Assembly (NCBI GenBank): GCA_025058955.1
Contig: JANXDV010000020.1
Location: 1-14,589, forward strand
DNA length: 14,589 nt
Reading direction: 5' to 3'
From: Archaeoglobaceae archaeon
Lineage (GTDB): Archaea; Halobacteriota; Archaeoglobi; Archaeoglobales; Archaeoglobaceae
A program made the translations under genes and the position numbers. The notes under the pieces were generated by a model that did no database searches, was not told where the DNA came from, and worked only from the letters and a program-made list of their open reading frames with translations. Shown piece after piece: positions 6,763 to 13,406 of this stretch; positions within the stretch are counted from its first letter, which is position 1, and the number at the start of each line of letters is the position of its first letter.

Positions 6763-6807
6763 CATTTTTTCGTAAGTATTAAGAGCAATAAAGTGGAATT
6801 TTTTGCT

Positions 6808-7167
6808 ATGAAGTTTAGCATCCAGGAGCATTTTGCTAAAAGACACCACTTCGATCTTCGCCTTGAAATGGATGGGGTTGCTAAAAGCTGGGCAATTCCA
6901 AAGAATTTTCCTGAGAAAGGAGATAAAAGACTTGCAATTCAAGTTGAAGATCATTCCTTAGACTACATGGAATTTGAAGGAATTATTGAAGAGGGATATG
7001 GCAAAGGAGTTGTTAAACTCTGGGACAAAGGAGAATATGAGCTTTTAAAAAGGAGCGAGAGAGAAATAAAGTTTAAACTCAATGGTGAGAAATTGAAGGG
7101 GACTTTTGTTCTTTTGAAATTTGAAAAGCTTGGCAAAGATGCTTGGTTACTCATGAAGCTTTCTTAA
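6808..7167 (+). CDS. Stand-alone DNA 3'-phosphoesterase (PE domain of LigD type)
   Basis: A 119-residue protein consisting only of the 3'-phosphoesterase domain otherwise found at the N-terminus of bacterial LigD. Such enzymes remove 3'-ribonucleotides and 3'-phosphates from DNA ends to leave 3'-OH ends, using manganese. All catalytic positions known from the family are present at the right spacing: H8, H14, D16, R18, then H49 and Y53 (motifs QEHFAKRHHFDLRLE and EDHSLDY). The typical SWAIPK, FEGIIEEGYGKG and VKLWDKGEYE motifs follow. ATG 6808 was chosen over the in-frame TTG 6748 because it starts just before the conserved region and the TTG lies in the promoter. No ligase, primase or Ku gene is adjacent. 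tmk follows after 46 bases, with its own promoter. Confidence 0.92.
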   Translation: MKFSIQEHFAKRHHFDLRLEMDGVAKSWAIPKNFPEKGDKRLAIQVEDHSLDYMEFEGIIEEGYGKGVVKLWDKGEYELLKRSEREIKFKLNGEKLKGTFVLLKFEKLGKDAWLLMKLS

Positions 7168-7180
7168 AACCTCAGTGGTA

Positions 7181-7191
7181 AAATTTTAATA
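7181..7191 (+). promoter_or_regulatory. TATA element of tmk
   Basis: AAATTTTAATA is centred about 28 bases before GTG 7214. This spacing implies that the transcript begins at or next to the start codon, which supports the GTG start. Confidence 0.45.
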
Positions 7192-7213
7192 TGTCCTAAG
7201 CCTAAAGAAATGG

Positions 7214-7819
7214 GTGAAAAAGGGTATATTGATTGCAATTGAAGGTATTGACGGGGCAGGAAAATCTGTAATAGCCCAAGAGCTCTTGAGAGCACTCAAA
7301 GAAATGGGTTATGATCCCGTCCTTTTTAAAGAACCATCGGAAAGCTTTTATGGGCAGAAGGTGAGAAATTCAAAAAAAAGACTTCCACCAGAAAAAGAAC
7401 TTGAACTCTTTTTGCTCGACAGAGAGATTGATGTCAAGGAAAGGATTCTTCCCGCACTTGAAAGGGGAAAGATCGTGGTAATGGATCGCTATTATTATTC
7501 AAACATTGCTTATCAATCTGCAAGTGGAATAGAAGCGGAAAAAATTAGAAAACTTAACGAAGAGATCGCACCAAAACCAGATCTTGTTATACTCCTCGAT
7601 CTATCTCCCGAAATTGCCCTCAAGAGAATTGAGTCGAGAGGAAAAACCACTGTTTTCGAAGACAAGGATTATCTTGAGAAGGTTAGGGAGAATTTTTTGA
7701 GAATTGCTGACGAAAAAACAGTTATTGTTAATGCAGAAAAACCGCTTTCAGAGGTTAAAGAAGAAGTTGTTAAGGCTGTAAAAAAGCTACTTGACTCTTA
7801 TAACTCTTGTCGGAGTTAA
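7214..7819 (+). CDS. tmk: Thymidylate (dTMP) kinase
   Basis: Phosphorylates dTMP to dTDP with ATP, an essential step of dTTP supply. The protein has 201 residues. The P-loop EGIDGAGKS is at residues 10-18, with Ser where many homologues have Thr. The phosphate-contact region is EPSESFYGQKVR, the DRYYYSNIAYQS signature is at 91-102, and a LID-like stretch (RIESRGKTTVFEDKDY) follows near 138-153. GTG 7214 is supported by a TATA element about 28 bases upstream (leaderless start). A TTG at 7229, which would give an MLIAIEGIDG start, is the alternative, with GGGTGA 11 bases before it. The 3' end overlaps the converging cyclo-ligase-like gene by 33 bases, so the last 10 codons are read on both strands. 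Confidence 0.95.
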   Translation: MKKGILIAIEGIDGAGKSVIAQELLRALKEMGYDPVLFKEPSESFYGQKVRNSKKRLPPEKELELFLLDREIDVKERILPALERGKIVVMDRYYYSNIAYQSASGIEAEKIRKLNEEIAPKPDLVILLDLSPEIALKRIESRGKTTVFEDKDYLEKVRENFLRIADEKTVIVNAEKPLSEVKEEVVKAVKKLLDSYNSCRS

Positions 7820-8377
7820 TATAACATCAGCTTTTACGTCATGCTCCTCCATAAGATAGCTAAGGTCGTTAAAAACCTGAAGATCGTGTGCAACAACTAC
7901 AAAAAGGACATCTTTTGCTAAAACTCCCTCTTTCTTAAGTATTTCAAACTCCTTGTCTCCAAAACCGCTCCCTTTTCCTATCCTGAAACCGTTAAGATCA
8001 ACCGCAACGCATCCCTGAGCAAAAATTCCAACCTTCTCTCTCAATTCTTTGAGATTTGCAACTTTTCCAAGCTTAAGATTCTCTATTGTTGGTTTAACTT
8101 TTTCCCTCAGCACAACAAAACCCTTCATTCTTGGAAGCACTGCGAGAAGAGTTTTCTGGTCTTCAAGCACAATTTCCCGCAATCTAAGAAGCACGGAATC
8201 TGGAGCAGAGAAGACGCATTCCGCATTTCTATATTCTTCAAGCTCCCTAACTTTTTCACACGCTTTTTTAGCATCTTTAAAATTAGGAATTCTGCCGTAT
8301 GGACTTGGAAAGTTGCAAAAAGGTTCAATTTTCCTCCAAATGTATTGTCTTACCTCTTCTTTATTTTTAAATTTCAA
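7787..8377 (-). CDS. 5-formyltetrahydrofolate cyclo-ligase-like protein
   Basis: A 196-residue member of the COG0212 family, which converts 5-formyl-tetrahydrofolate to 5,10-methenyl-tetrahydrofolate with ATP; the eukaryotic MTHFSD proteins are relatives. Visible signatures are KEEVRQYIWRKIE at the start, GRIPNFKDAKKACEKV, VFSAPDSVLLRLREIV, LAVLPRM, RIGKGSGFGDKEFEIL and TPTRVIRV at the end. The start is a TTG at 8377 that overlaps the upstream CBS gene by 11 bases; only a weak GGGTC lies before it. If the host is an Archaeoglobales member it uses tetrahydromethanopterin as main one-carbon carrier, so a classical folate role is doubtful and the substrate may differ. The overlap points to co-translation with the CBS protein. 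Confidence 0.83.
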   Translation of the reverse strand: MKFKNKEEVRQYIWRKIEPFCNFPSPYGRIPNFKDAKKACEKVRELEEYRNAECVFSAPDSVLLRLREIVLEDQKTLLAVLPRMKGFVVLREKVKPTIENLKLGKVANLKELREKVGIFAQGCVAVDLNGFRIGKGSGFGDKEFEILKKEGVLAKDVLFVVVAHDLQVFNDLSYLMEEHDVKADVILTPTRVIRVK

Positions 8378-9206
8378 GCAAGACCCTTATCAGATCTTTA
8401 TCTTTAACCATTCCTGAAACTCTATTTGCAGAATCCAAAACTGGAATGCAATCGAGATCGTTAGTAAGCATTTTCTTTGCACACTTTGAAGCATTTGTTT
8501 GTGGATAAACAAAATCTGGAGGTTTCATAAATTTCTTCACAGGCTCCTTGGGCAGTTTTACCACACTAATTTCAAAATATCTTACAGACATGTCTCTCAT
8601 TCCATCCCAGCTCCACTTGTCATCGGTATCGCTCGAGGAAGAATGAGTTGATTGGACTATATAGTCCTCGATCAAAGCTTCGCTGAGCATGATCTTCTCA
8701 TCAACAATTCCCACTAATTCCTCATTCTCGTTCAAAACACCACAAATTTCCGCATTTCCAAGCCTCATGATCTCTCCTACTACTTTCAGTGGTGTCTCCT
8801 CCCAAACACATAAGATCTGTGGACTTACATATTTTCTAACGGGCAGATCCAAATTCATTTCTGCGATCTTCTTTATTATGTCCCTAATTGTGATGATCCC
8901 AACAAGTCTTTCCCGCTCAACAACTGGTAACCTTCTAAATGGAGTTGAACTCAAAATTTCGACTACTTTCTTTACACTGTCTTCAACGCTAACTGTAACT
9001 GGATTTGGCGTCATCAAAAGTGCGACTTGATCTTCATCGATTTTTCTCAGAAGGTCTTTTCTCGTAATTATTCCAGTAATCTTTCCCTCTTTTAGAACAG
9101 GAACAGCTGAAATTCCATAATTTTTGAACAGTTGCAGAACATTCTCTCTCGTGCTGGGCAATGTTGCAAAGATCACATTTGGATTCATTATGTCAACAGC
9201 CTTCAT
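8367..9206 (-). CDS. Protein with four CBS domains
   Basis: A 279-residue protein made almost only of CBS repeats: about 3-55 (VDIMNPNVIFA...TGIITRKDLL), 63-113 (LMTPNPVTVSV...VGIITIRDII), 122-178 (VRKYVSPQILCV...VGIVDEKIML) and 222-279 (VKKFMKPPDFVY...GMVKDKDLIRVLL). CBS pairs bind adenine nucleotides or S-adenosylmethionine and usually regulate a partner. Between repeats 3 and 4 lies an unusual 40-residue linker with a run of Ser and Asp followed by aromatic residues (HSSSSDTDDKWSWDG). No enzymatic domain is fused. ATG 9206 has no ribosome site but a TATA-like TAATTAAT about 28 bases upstream, so a leaderless start is likely. The next gene starts inside its last codons, so it may sense a nucleotide for, or together with, the cyclo-ligase-like protein (inference). 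Confidence 0.93.
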   Translation of the reverse strand: MKAVDIMNPNVIFATLPSTRENVLQLFKNYGISAVPVLKEGKITGIITRKDLLRKIDEDQVALLMTPNPVTVSVEDSVKKVVEILSSTPFRRLPVVERERLVGIITIRDIIKKIAEMNLDLPVRKYVSPQILCVWEETPLKVVGEIMRLGNAEICGVLNENEELVGIVDEKIMLSEALIEDYIVQSTHSSSSDTDDKWSWDGMRDMSVRYFEISVVKLPKEPVKKFMKPPDFVYPQTNASKCAKKMLTNDLDCIPVLDSANRVSGMVKDKDLIRVLLEI

Positions 9207-9230
9207 TGTCGCATTTCATTTCATTTCTGC

Positions 9231-9238
9231 TAATTAAT
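9231..9238 (-). promoter_or_regulatory. TATA-like element of the CBS gene
   Basis: ATTAATTA on minus, centred about 28 bases before the ATG at 9206. It lies in the 84-base gap after purL, so the CBS gene has its own possible promoter rather than depending only on read-through from purL. Confidence 0.4.
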
Positions 9239-9290
9239 CTTTCTATTTTCAAGATTTTCAAATTTTACCAGGAGGTGAGTTAAAGAAGAT

Positions 9291-11585
9291 CTATACGAGA
9301 TACTTGCTCATACCAGTTCTCCAAGCTTTCTCAGCTTCATCCAAGTCGCATGAAAATCTTCCAAAGTCCAATTTGCTTCCCTCGCTGAATCCTATGTGCT
9401 CCGCTTTTAATCCTTTCATTCTAAAGAACTCCAAGTATTCTTCAAGATCTCTCTCTTCTACTTCAACGATCCATCTCGTGTTCGATTCTGAGAATAGCTC
9501 TACAAAATCCAAATTTCTTATCGCTTTGAACCCAATTCCAAGACCAAAGCCCATTTCCGCAATTGCAATCGCAATTCCGCCTTCAGCAACATCGTGGCAA
9601 GCTTTAACTTTAAATTTCTTGAAAGATTCAAGTAAGCAGTCTGCATAGATTTTTAACCTCTCCGGAGAAGTCTTTGGAACGTTATAGCTTTCAAAACCAA
9701 TTACTTTTGAATAAAGACTGCCCCCAAATTCCTTCTTTGTCTCCCCAACTAAAACAACCGCTCCTCCATTGAAAAAGCTCTCCTTAGAATTTCTCACGTC
9801 TTCAACAATACCTATCCCAAAAAGCGTTGGAGTTGGTGGAATTGCACAGAATTTCGTTTCATTGTAAAAGCTCACGTTTCCACTAACACAAGGCAATCCA
9901 TAATTCTTTGCCATCCAGCCCAAAGCTTTAACGCTCTCAACAAACTCCCACATTCTCTCTGGCTTCTCCGGATTTCCAAAGTTCAAGCAATCAACATAAG
10001 AGTGTGGTTTTGAGTTAACCGCAACGAGATTCCTTATTAGCTCATCAAAAGCACTTGCGGTGCCCCAATAAGGATCCGCTTTCGTCATCCAAGGATTGAT
10101 CGCTACCGCAATCGCCAGTCCACGATTGGAACTTGTTGGCTTCATAACCACCGCATCTCCATGTGTTTCGAAATTTACTCTGCCTTGTAGAGGCTTTATC
10201 ACAGTGCAAGCTCGAACTTCGTGATCGTATTGCCTGATCACCCATTCCTTGGAGGCTACGTTAGGATGAGAGATCATTTTCATGAAAATCCGCTTGGGAT
10301 CCTTTGGTTCAGGAATTTCTGGCTCGGTTTTTGGTATTGGTTTCGCCGTTTGAGCTCTGCAATACTCCACCGCTCCGACTATGAACTCTATTTCCATTTC
10401 GTAAACCTTGTAGCCATTGTAGAAGATGCGAAGAACCTTATCTTCAATCGTTTTCCCAATCACTGAAGCGGGAAGATCCCATTTCTGGAAAACGTAAAGA
10501 ACCTCGTCAACCTTTTCAGGCTTTACTGTTAGCATCATCCTCTCTTGGCTTTCTGAAACCCAGATCTCCCAAGGAGCCATACCCTCTTCCTTCAAGGGAA
10601 CTTTGTCAAGATGAATCTCCGCTCCAAAACCAGCAGAGAAAGCCATTTCTCCAACGACACAGCTCAATCCACCACCGCCAAGATCCTTAAGTCCAGTTAT
10701 AAGCCCTTTTTCAACAACCTCAAGACAAGCGTGGATCAAAGGCTCCTTCGTTATAGGATTTCCAAGCTGAACCGCACTCCTTTCTTCTTCGCTTTCCTCG
10801 CTAAGCTCTGCAGATGCAAAGGTAACGCCATGAATGCCATCTCTTCCTGTTTTACCTCCAACAAGGACAAAGAGATCTCCAACATTCCCCGCTTTGCTTG
10901 GCACGATCTTATTCTTCTTAGCTATTCCCACGCATCCAACATTTACAATGCAGTTCGTTAAATAAGACTCATCAAAGAAAACCATTCCTGAAACGGTTGG
11001 AATGCCAACTCGATTTCCATAATCCCTAATACCTGCAACTACTCCGCTAAAGAGATATTGTGGGTGTCGAACACCTTTCGGAAGCTTTTCATATGGAGTT
11101 TCAAGATCCGCAAAGAAAAGCGGATCGATCAACGCTATTGGCTGTGCACCCATGCAGAGAACGTCTCTTATTATCCCTCCAATTCCAGTTGCAGCACCAC
11201 CATATGGTTCTATTGCCGAAGGATGGTTGTGACTCTCGATCTTTATCACATAAGCATGTTCTTCATCGAACTCAACAACTCCTGCGTCTTCTTTAATTGC
11301 GGAGATCACATGGGGATAACGAGAGTAATCGTCGATGAGAAATTGCTTTAGAAAATACTTTGAGCTCTTATAACAGCAATGCTCGCTCCAAGCTTGTCCC
11401 AAGGATTGCATTTCTATATCATAAGGATCTCTGCCCTTTTTTGTGAAATAATCTTTTATTAGTTTCATTTCATGTATATTAAGCCCGAGTCCCATTTTTT
11501 CACTTATTTCAAGCAATTCATCATCGCTTGCTTTTCTCAACTCAACCTCGTAGAGCTCAAAAGGAACATCGACTTTCTTAAACAT
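9291..11585 (-). CDS. purL: Phosphoribosylformylglycinamidine synthase subunit PurL
   Basis: Catalytic subunit of FGAM synthase, the ATP-dependent step from FGAR to FGAM in purine synthesis. At 764 residues it is the small form, which needs PurS and the glutaminase PurQ. Motifs visible are LGQAWSEHCCYKSSK (62-76), ESHNHPSAIEPYGGAATGIGG (117-137), GGKTGRDGIHG, a DLGGGGLSCVVGEM loop, and in the second half the repeat of the ATP-binding fold (GNVSFYNET, CHDVAEGGIAIAIAEM). The ATG at 11585 is preceded by GGGTGAT at a 3-base distance, which overlaps the purS stop codon. purQ is not in the window. The gene is complete and shows nothing odd in frame or length. Confidence 0.97.
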   Translation of the reverse strand: MFKKVDVPFELYEVELRKASDDELLEISEKMGLGLNIHEMKLIKDYFTKKGRDPYDIEMQSLGQAWSEHCCYKSSKYFLKQFLIDDYSRYPHVISAIKEDAGVVEFDEEHAYVIKIESHNHPSAIEPYGGAATGIGGIIRDVLCMGAQPIALIDPLFFADLETPYEKLPKGVRHPQYLFSGVVAGIRDYGNRVGIPTVSGMVFFDESYLTNCIVNVGCVGIAKKNKIVPSKAGNVGDLFVLVGGKTGRDGIHGVTFASAELSEESEEERSAVQLGNPITKEPLIHACLEVVEKGLITGLKDLGGGGLSCVVGEMAFSAGFGAEIHLDKVPLKEEGMAPWEIWVSESQERMMLTVKPEKVDEVLYVFQKWDLPASVIGKTIEDKVLRIFYNGYKVYEMEIEFIVGAVEYCRAQTAKPIPKTEPEIPEPKDPKRIFMKMISHPNVASKEWVIRQYDHEVRACTVIKPLQGRVNFETHGDAVVMKPTSSNRGLAIAVAINPWMTKADPYWGTASAFDELIRNLVAVNSKPHSYVDCLNFGNPEKPERMWEFVESVKALGWMAKNYGLPCVSGNVSFYNETKFCAIPPTPTLFGIGIVEDVRNSKESFFNGGAVVLVGETKKEFGGSLYSKVIGFESYNVPKTSPERLKIYADCLLESFKKFKVKACHDVAEGGIAIAIAEMGFGLGIGFKAIRNLDFVELFSESNTRWIVEVEERDLEEYLEFFRMKGLKAEHIGFSEGSKLDFGRFSCDLDEAEKAWRTGMSKYLV

Positions 11586-11588
11586 CCG

Positions 11589-11595
11589 ATCACCC
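11589..11595 (-). promoter_or_regulatory. Ribosome binding site of purL, overlapping the purS stop codon
   Basis: GGGTGAT on minus, ending 3 bases before the purL ATG. The TGA within it is the purS stop, so the two genes are coupled in the same way as MBF1 and cutA. Confidence 0.7.
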
Positions 11596-11832
11596 GATCC
11601 AGTTGATCCTAAATTTCTGGATCACGGGGTTTGCAAGAAGTTTCTCACACATTTCTCTTATCTCCTTCTCCGCCTCCTCCTTATTCTTTGCATCGATCTC
11701 TATTCTGAAAACCTTAACACTCGAGACCTTCCTAACTCTCTTAAATCCAAGTAATCTCAAAGCTTTAAGAGTTGATTCTCCCTCGGGATCTGCAACACCT
11801 TCTTTCAACTCGATATAAACGTCCGCAATCAT
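11590..11832 (-). CDS. purS: Phosphoribosylformylglycinamidine synthase subunit PurS
   Basis: The small 80-residue structural subunit that joins PurL and PurQ and helps pass ammonia. Family features are the opening strand ADVYIELKEGVADPEGES, the helix LKALRLLGFKRVRKVSSVKVFRIEI, and a closing helix with LLANPVIQKFRI. The ATG at 11832 has no ribosome site; an AT-rich TATA-like element lies 26-27 bases upstream, so the purS-purL mRNA is probably leaderless. Four bases separate the purS stop from the purL start. The polyferredoxin gene ends 46 bases upstream on the same strand, and this gap holds the promoter. Confidence 0.95.
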   Translation of the reverse strand: MIADVYIELKEGVADPEGESTLKALRLLGFKRVRKVSSVKVFRIEIDAKNKEEAEKEIREMCEKLLANPVIQKFRINWIG

Positions 11833-11850
11833 AAAACTGCATTCAGCTCT

Positions 11851-11865
11851 CAGATTAAAAATTTA
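11851..11865 (-). promoter_or_regulatory. TATA element of purS-purL
   Basis: On minus the stretch reads AAATTTTTAATCTG, centred about 26 bases before the purS ATG. With no ribosome site in between, this fits a leaderless start. Confidence 0.45.
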
Positions 11866-11878
11866 GTGAGTAATAGCA

Positions 11879-12997
11879 TTAAACTTTCTCTGGAATTTCA
11901 AACAGCTCCAAACCCTTCTCAGGGCAAATTTTAACACATAGACCACAAGCGATACAATCCATTGCTTCCTTCTCTAAAACTGAACCATTTACAATCTCTA
12001 TTATCTCCTCTTTGCTCAATGGACAATAGCTTGTGCAAATTCCGCAACCGCTACACAAATCCTTTGATTTAACCCTTATTAATTTCTTTCTTACTGGCTT
12101 GGTTTCCCTGAAATCGATTTTGATCTCACTTGGAAGTCTTTTTTCTATCTTTATTGCTTCACCAGGACAGAATTTCTCGCAAGTTCCACAGAAATTGCAT
12201 CTTTGGTTGAACTTGACAATTTTATCTGGTATATATTCGTATTCGATCGCAAAGTTTGGACAGAGATCTCTGCAAACTGTGCAATGATAAAGACACTTCT
12301 CCTTAAACCACATTTGTTCTCCAGTAAAAAGCTTTGCAACTTTTAAAGCCTTTTTTGGACAGATCTCCTCACAAATACCACACATAGAGCAAGCTTGCTC
12401 ATCAAAAATTACTTTTCCCTCTACCGCATAAATCTTCTCTGCGATATTTCTGCAAGAGTCGCATATCACTTCTAGAACATTCATTGGACAAATTCTTGAA
12501 CACATTTCGCAGTAAATGCATCTTTCCTCATTTATTTCTGGTTTATTATTTTTAATAATTATAGCTTTTGTTGGACAAACTTCAATGCAAAGTTTGCAGT
12601 CTATACAACCTTCATCTATCCGCAGAGATCCCTTTCTAAGCTTCTTTAGATCTATTCTTCTCAAAACCTTTATCGCACCTCTTGGACACCCTCGCATACA
12701 TAATCCACAAAGAATGCACAACCCCTCATCTATCATTACTTTTCTAAACCCTATTTCTTCCATTATTTCCCTGTATACGCTTCCCTCATGTCTTATAGCT
12801 CCGTAAAAACAGAAATCTGCACATATTCCACAGACCGCACATTTTTCGCTGATCATCGCTTCAAATCTATCGTTTTTCCTGTATATAGCTATTGCACTCT
12901 TTGGACAGATCCTTTCGCAGATTCCACAGCCTACGCAATTCTCTGGGTTAAATTCGAGAATTCTATTATATTTTTTAATTACAGTTCTCTCTAACAT
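11879..12997 (-). CDS. Polyferredoxin with ten [4Fe-4S] cluster motifs
   Basis: A 372-residue iron-sulphur protein built from tandem ferredoxin repeats. Cluster motifs begin at C21, C53, C94, C131, C160, C203, C235, C267, C315 and C348, nearly all CxxCxxCxxxCP. Motif 7 has one extra residue (CLYHCTVCRDLC) and motif 2 lacks the Pro. An extra CDSC pair (179/182) lies between motifs 5 and 6. There is no signal peptide and no membrane segment, so it is cytoplasmic and carries electrons among larger redox enzymes. Relatives include the FwdF/FmdF subunit of formylmethanofuran dehydrogenase and the MvhB-like polyferredoxins; which of these it follows cannot be settled here, because no dehydrogenase or hydrogenase gene is adjacent. 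ATG 12997 was chosen over an upstream in-frame start at 13054, which lies in the promoter; AGGATT precedes 12997. Confidence 0.9.
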   Translation of the reverse strand: MLERTVIKKYNRILEFNPENCVGCGICERICPKSAIAIYRKNDRFEAMISEKCAVCGICADFCFYGAIRHEGSVYREIMEEIGFRKVMIDEGLCILCGLCMRGCPRGAIKVLRRIDLKKLRKGSLRIDEGCIDCKLCIEVCPTKAIIIKNNKPEINEERCIYCEMCSRICPMNVLEVICDSCRNIAEKIYAVEGKVIFDEQACSMCGICEEICPKKALKVAKLFTGEQMWFKEKCLYHCTVCRDLCPNFAIEYEYIPDKIVKFNQRCNFCGTCEKFCPGEAIKIEKRLPSEIKIDFRETKPVRKKLIRVKSKDLCSGCGICTSYCPLSKEEIIEIVNGSVLEKEAMDCIACGLCVKICPEKGLELFEIPEKV

Positions 12998-13039
12998 TAA
13001 AAATCCTTCCAAAACCTGCAATATATAAGTCTTTTGCTC

Positions 13040-13053
13040 AAAATATATACACA
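13040..13053 (-). promoter_or_regulatory. TATA element of the polyferredoxin gene
   Basis: On minus the stretch reads TGTATATATTTTGA, placing transcription near 13020 and giving a leader of about 23 bases that includes a GGAAGGAT-like ribosome site. A second TATA-like run (CTTATATATTGC, 13020-13031) lies closer to the start codon. Confidence 0.45.
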
Positions 13054-13129
13054 CTTATACATACAGATAAGTTGTTTCTCTGTGAGAGCAAAATTCAAAA
13101 TGGATCCATGAAAAAAGAATCACGAAATG

Positions 13130-13136
13130 TTTTTAA
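13130..13136 (+). promoter_or_regulatory. TATA-like element of tRNA-Ala
   Basis: TTTTTAA with a purine-rich CGAAATG just before it, centred 28 bases before the mature 5' end of the tRNA. This spacing fits a transcript that starts a few bases before the tRNA. Confidence 0.45.
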
Positions 13137-13160
13137 CCTGAGAAATCAAGCAATAGCTTA

Positions 13161-13233
13161 GGGCCGGTAGCTCAGATGGTAGAGCGCCGTCTTGGCATGG
13201 CGGAGGCCTGGGGTTCAAATCCCCACCGGTCCA
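13161..13233 (+). tRNA. tRNA-Ala, anticodon GGC
   Basis: A complete 73-base cloverleaf without intron. The acceptor stem is 13161-13167 with 13226-13232, the D arm 13170-13185, the anticodon arm 13187-13203 with loop TTGGCAT and anticodon GGC at 13194-13196, the variable loop 13204-13208, and the T arm 13209-13225 with loop TTCAAAT. The third acceptor pair is G3-U70 (13163 and 13230), the hallmark of alanine tRNA, and the discriminator base is A (13233). The 3' CCA is not encoded, as usual in archaea. It decodes GCC and GCU. Confidence 0.98.
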
Positions 13234-13251
13234 TGGTTATGCAAGTGAGGA

Positions 13252-13268
13252 TTTTTATATTCTCTTTT
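13252..13268 (+). terminator. T-rich terminator of tRNA-Ala
   Basis: Two T-rich runs (TTTTT at 13252-13256 and TCTCTTTT at 13261-13268) begin about 20 bases after the tRNA, with no stem. This is the usual archaeal form of terminator. Confidence 0.45.
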
Positions 13269-13384
13269 AAGATTCAAAAATTCGGAAAGCTAAAGTCCCT
13301 TATCGAATATTCAAGTCCATTTTTCACTTTATTCCAAACCAAAAATCCAATATTCCTCCGAACAATACTTTGGTTCAATTGATC

Positions 13385-13396
13385 TTTTTATACCTT
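13385..13396 (-). promoter_or_regulatory. Strong TATA-like element with no assigned gene, behind sir2
   Basis: On minus it reads AAGGTATAAAAA, a better BRE/TATA match than most gene promoters in this window. It lies after the sir2 stop and points toward the tRNA. A start near 13363 would give an RNA covering the gap 13234-13363 and perhaps running antisense into tRNA-Ala. The only reading frame found there is 8-13 codons long, following GGAGGA at 13354-13359. It may be a chance match. Confidence 0.3.
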
Positions 13397-13406
13397 CAGC
13401 AAAAAT

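Noticed and set aside
9271..9303. A perfect GGAGGTGAG on the plus strand after the purL 3' end, as if a plus-strand gene started there.
   Set aside because: No ATG or GTG at a proper distance leads to a real frame; the frame that opens nearby (from about 9304) is antisense to purL and has no recognisable protein features.
10045..11351. Several plus-strand and minus-strand frames of 65-115 codons inside purL.
   Set aside because: All are shadows of the purL frame without ribosome sites, promoters or recognisable domains.
12997..13054. Longer N-terminus for the polyferredoxin from an upstream in-frame start at 13054.
   Set aside because: The extra 19 codons cover two TATA-like runs and the ribosome site, and the residues are unlike the rest of the protein.
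13161..13260. Possible integration site of a mobile element at the 3' end of tRNA-Ala.
   Set aside because: No second copy of the tRNA 3' end, no integrase and no foreign-looking gene is present in the window.
13176..13382. Open frame across tRNA-Ala and the gap behind it, ending in about 48 codons from ATG 13236.
   Set aside because: It overlaps the tRNA and its terminator, has a Phe/Lys/Ile-rich composition typical of AT-rich noncoding DNA, and shows no motif.
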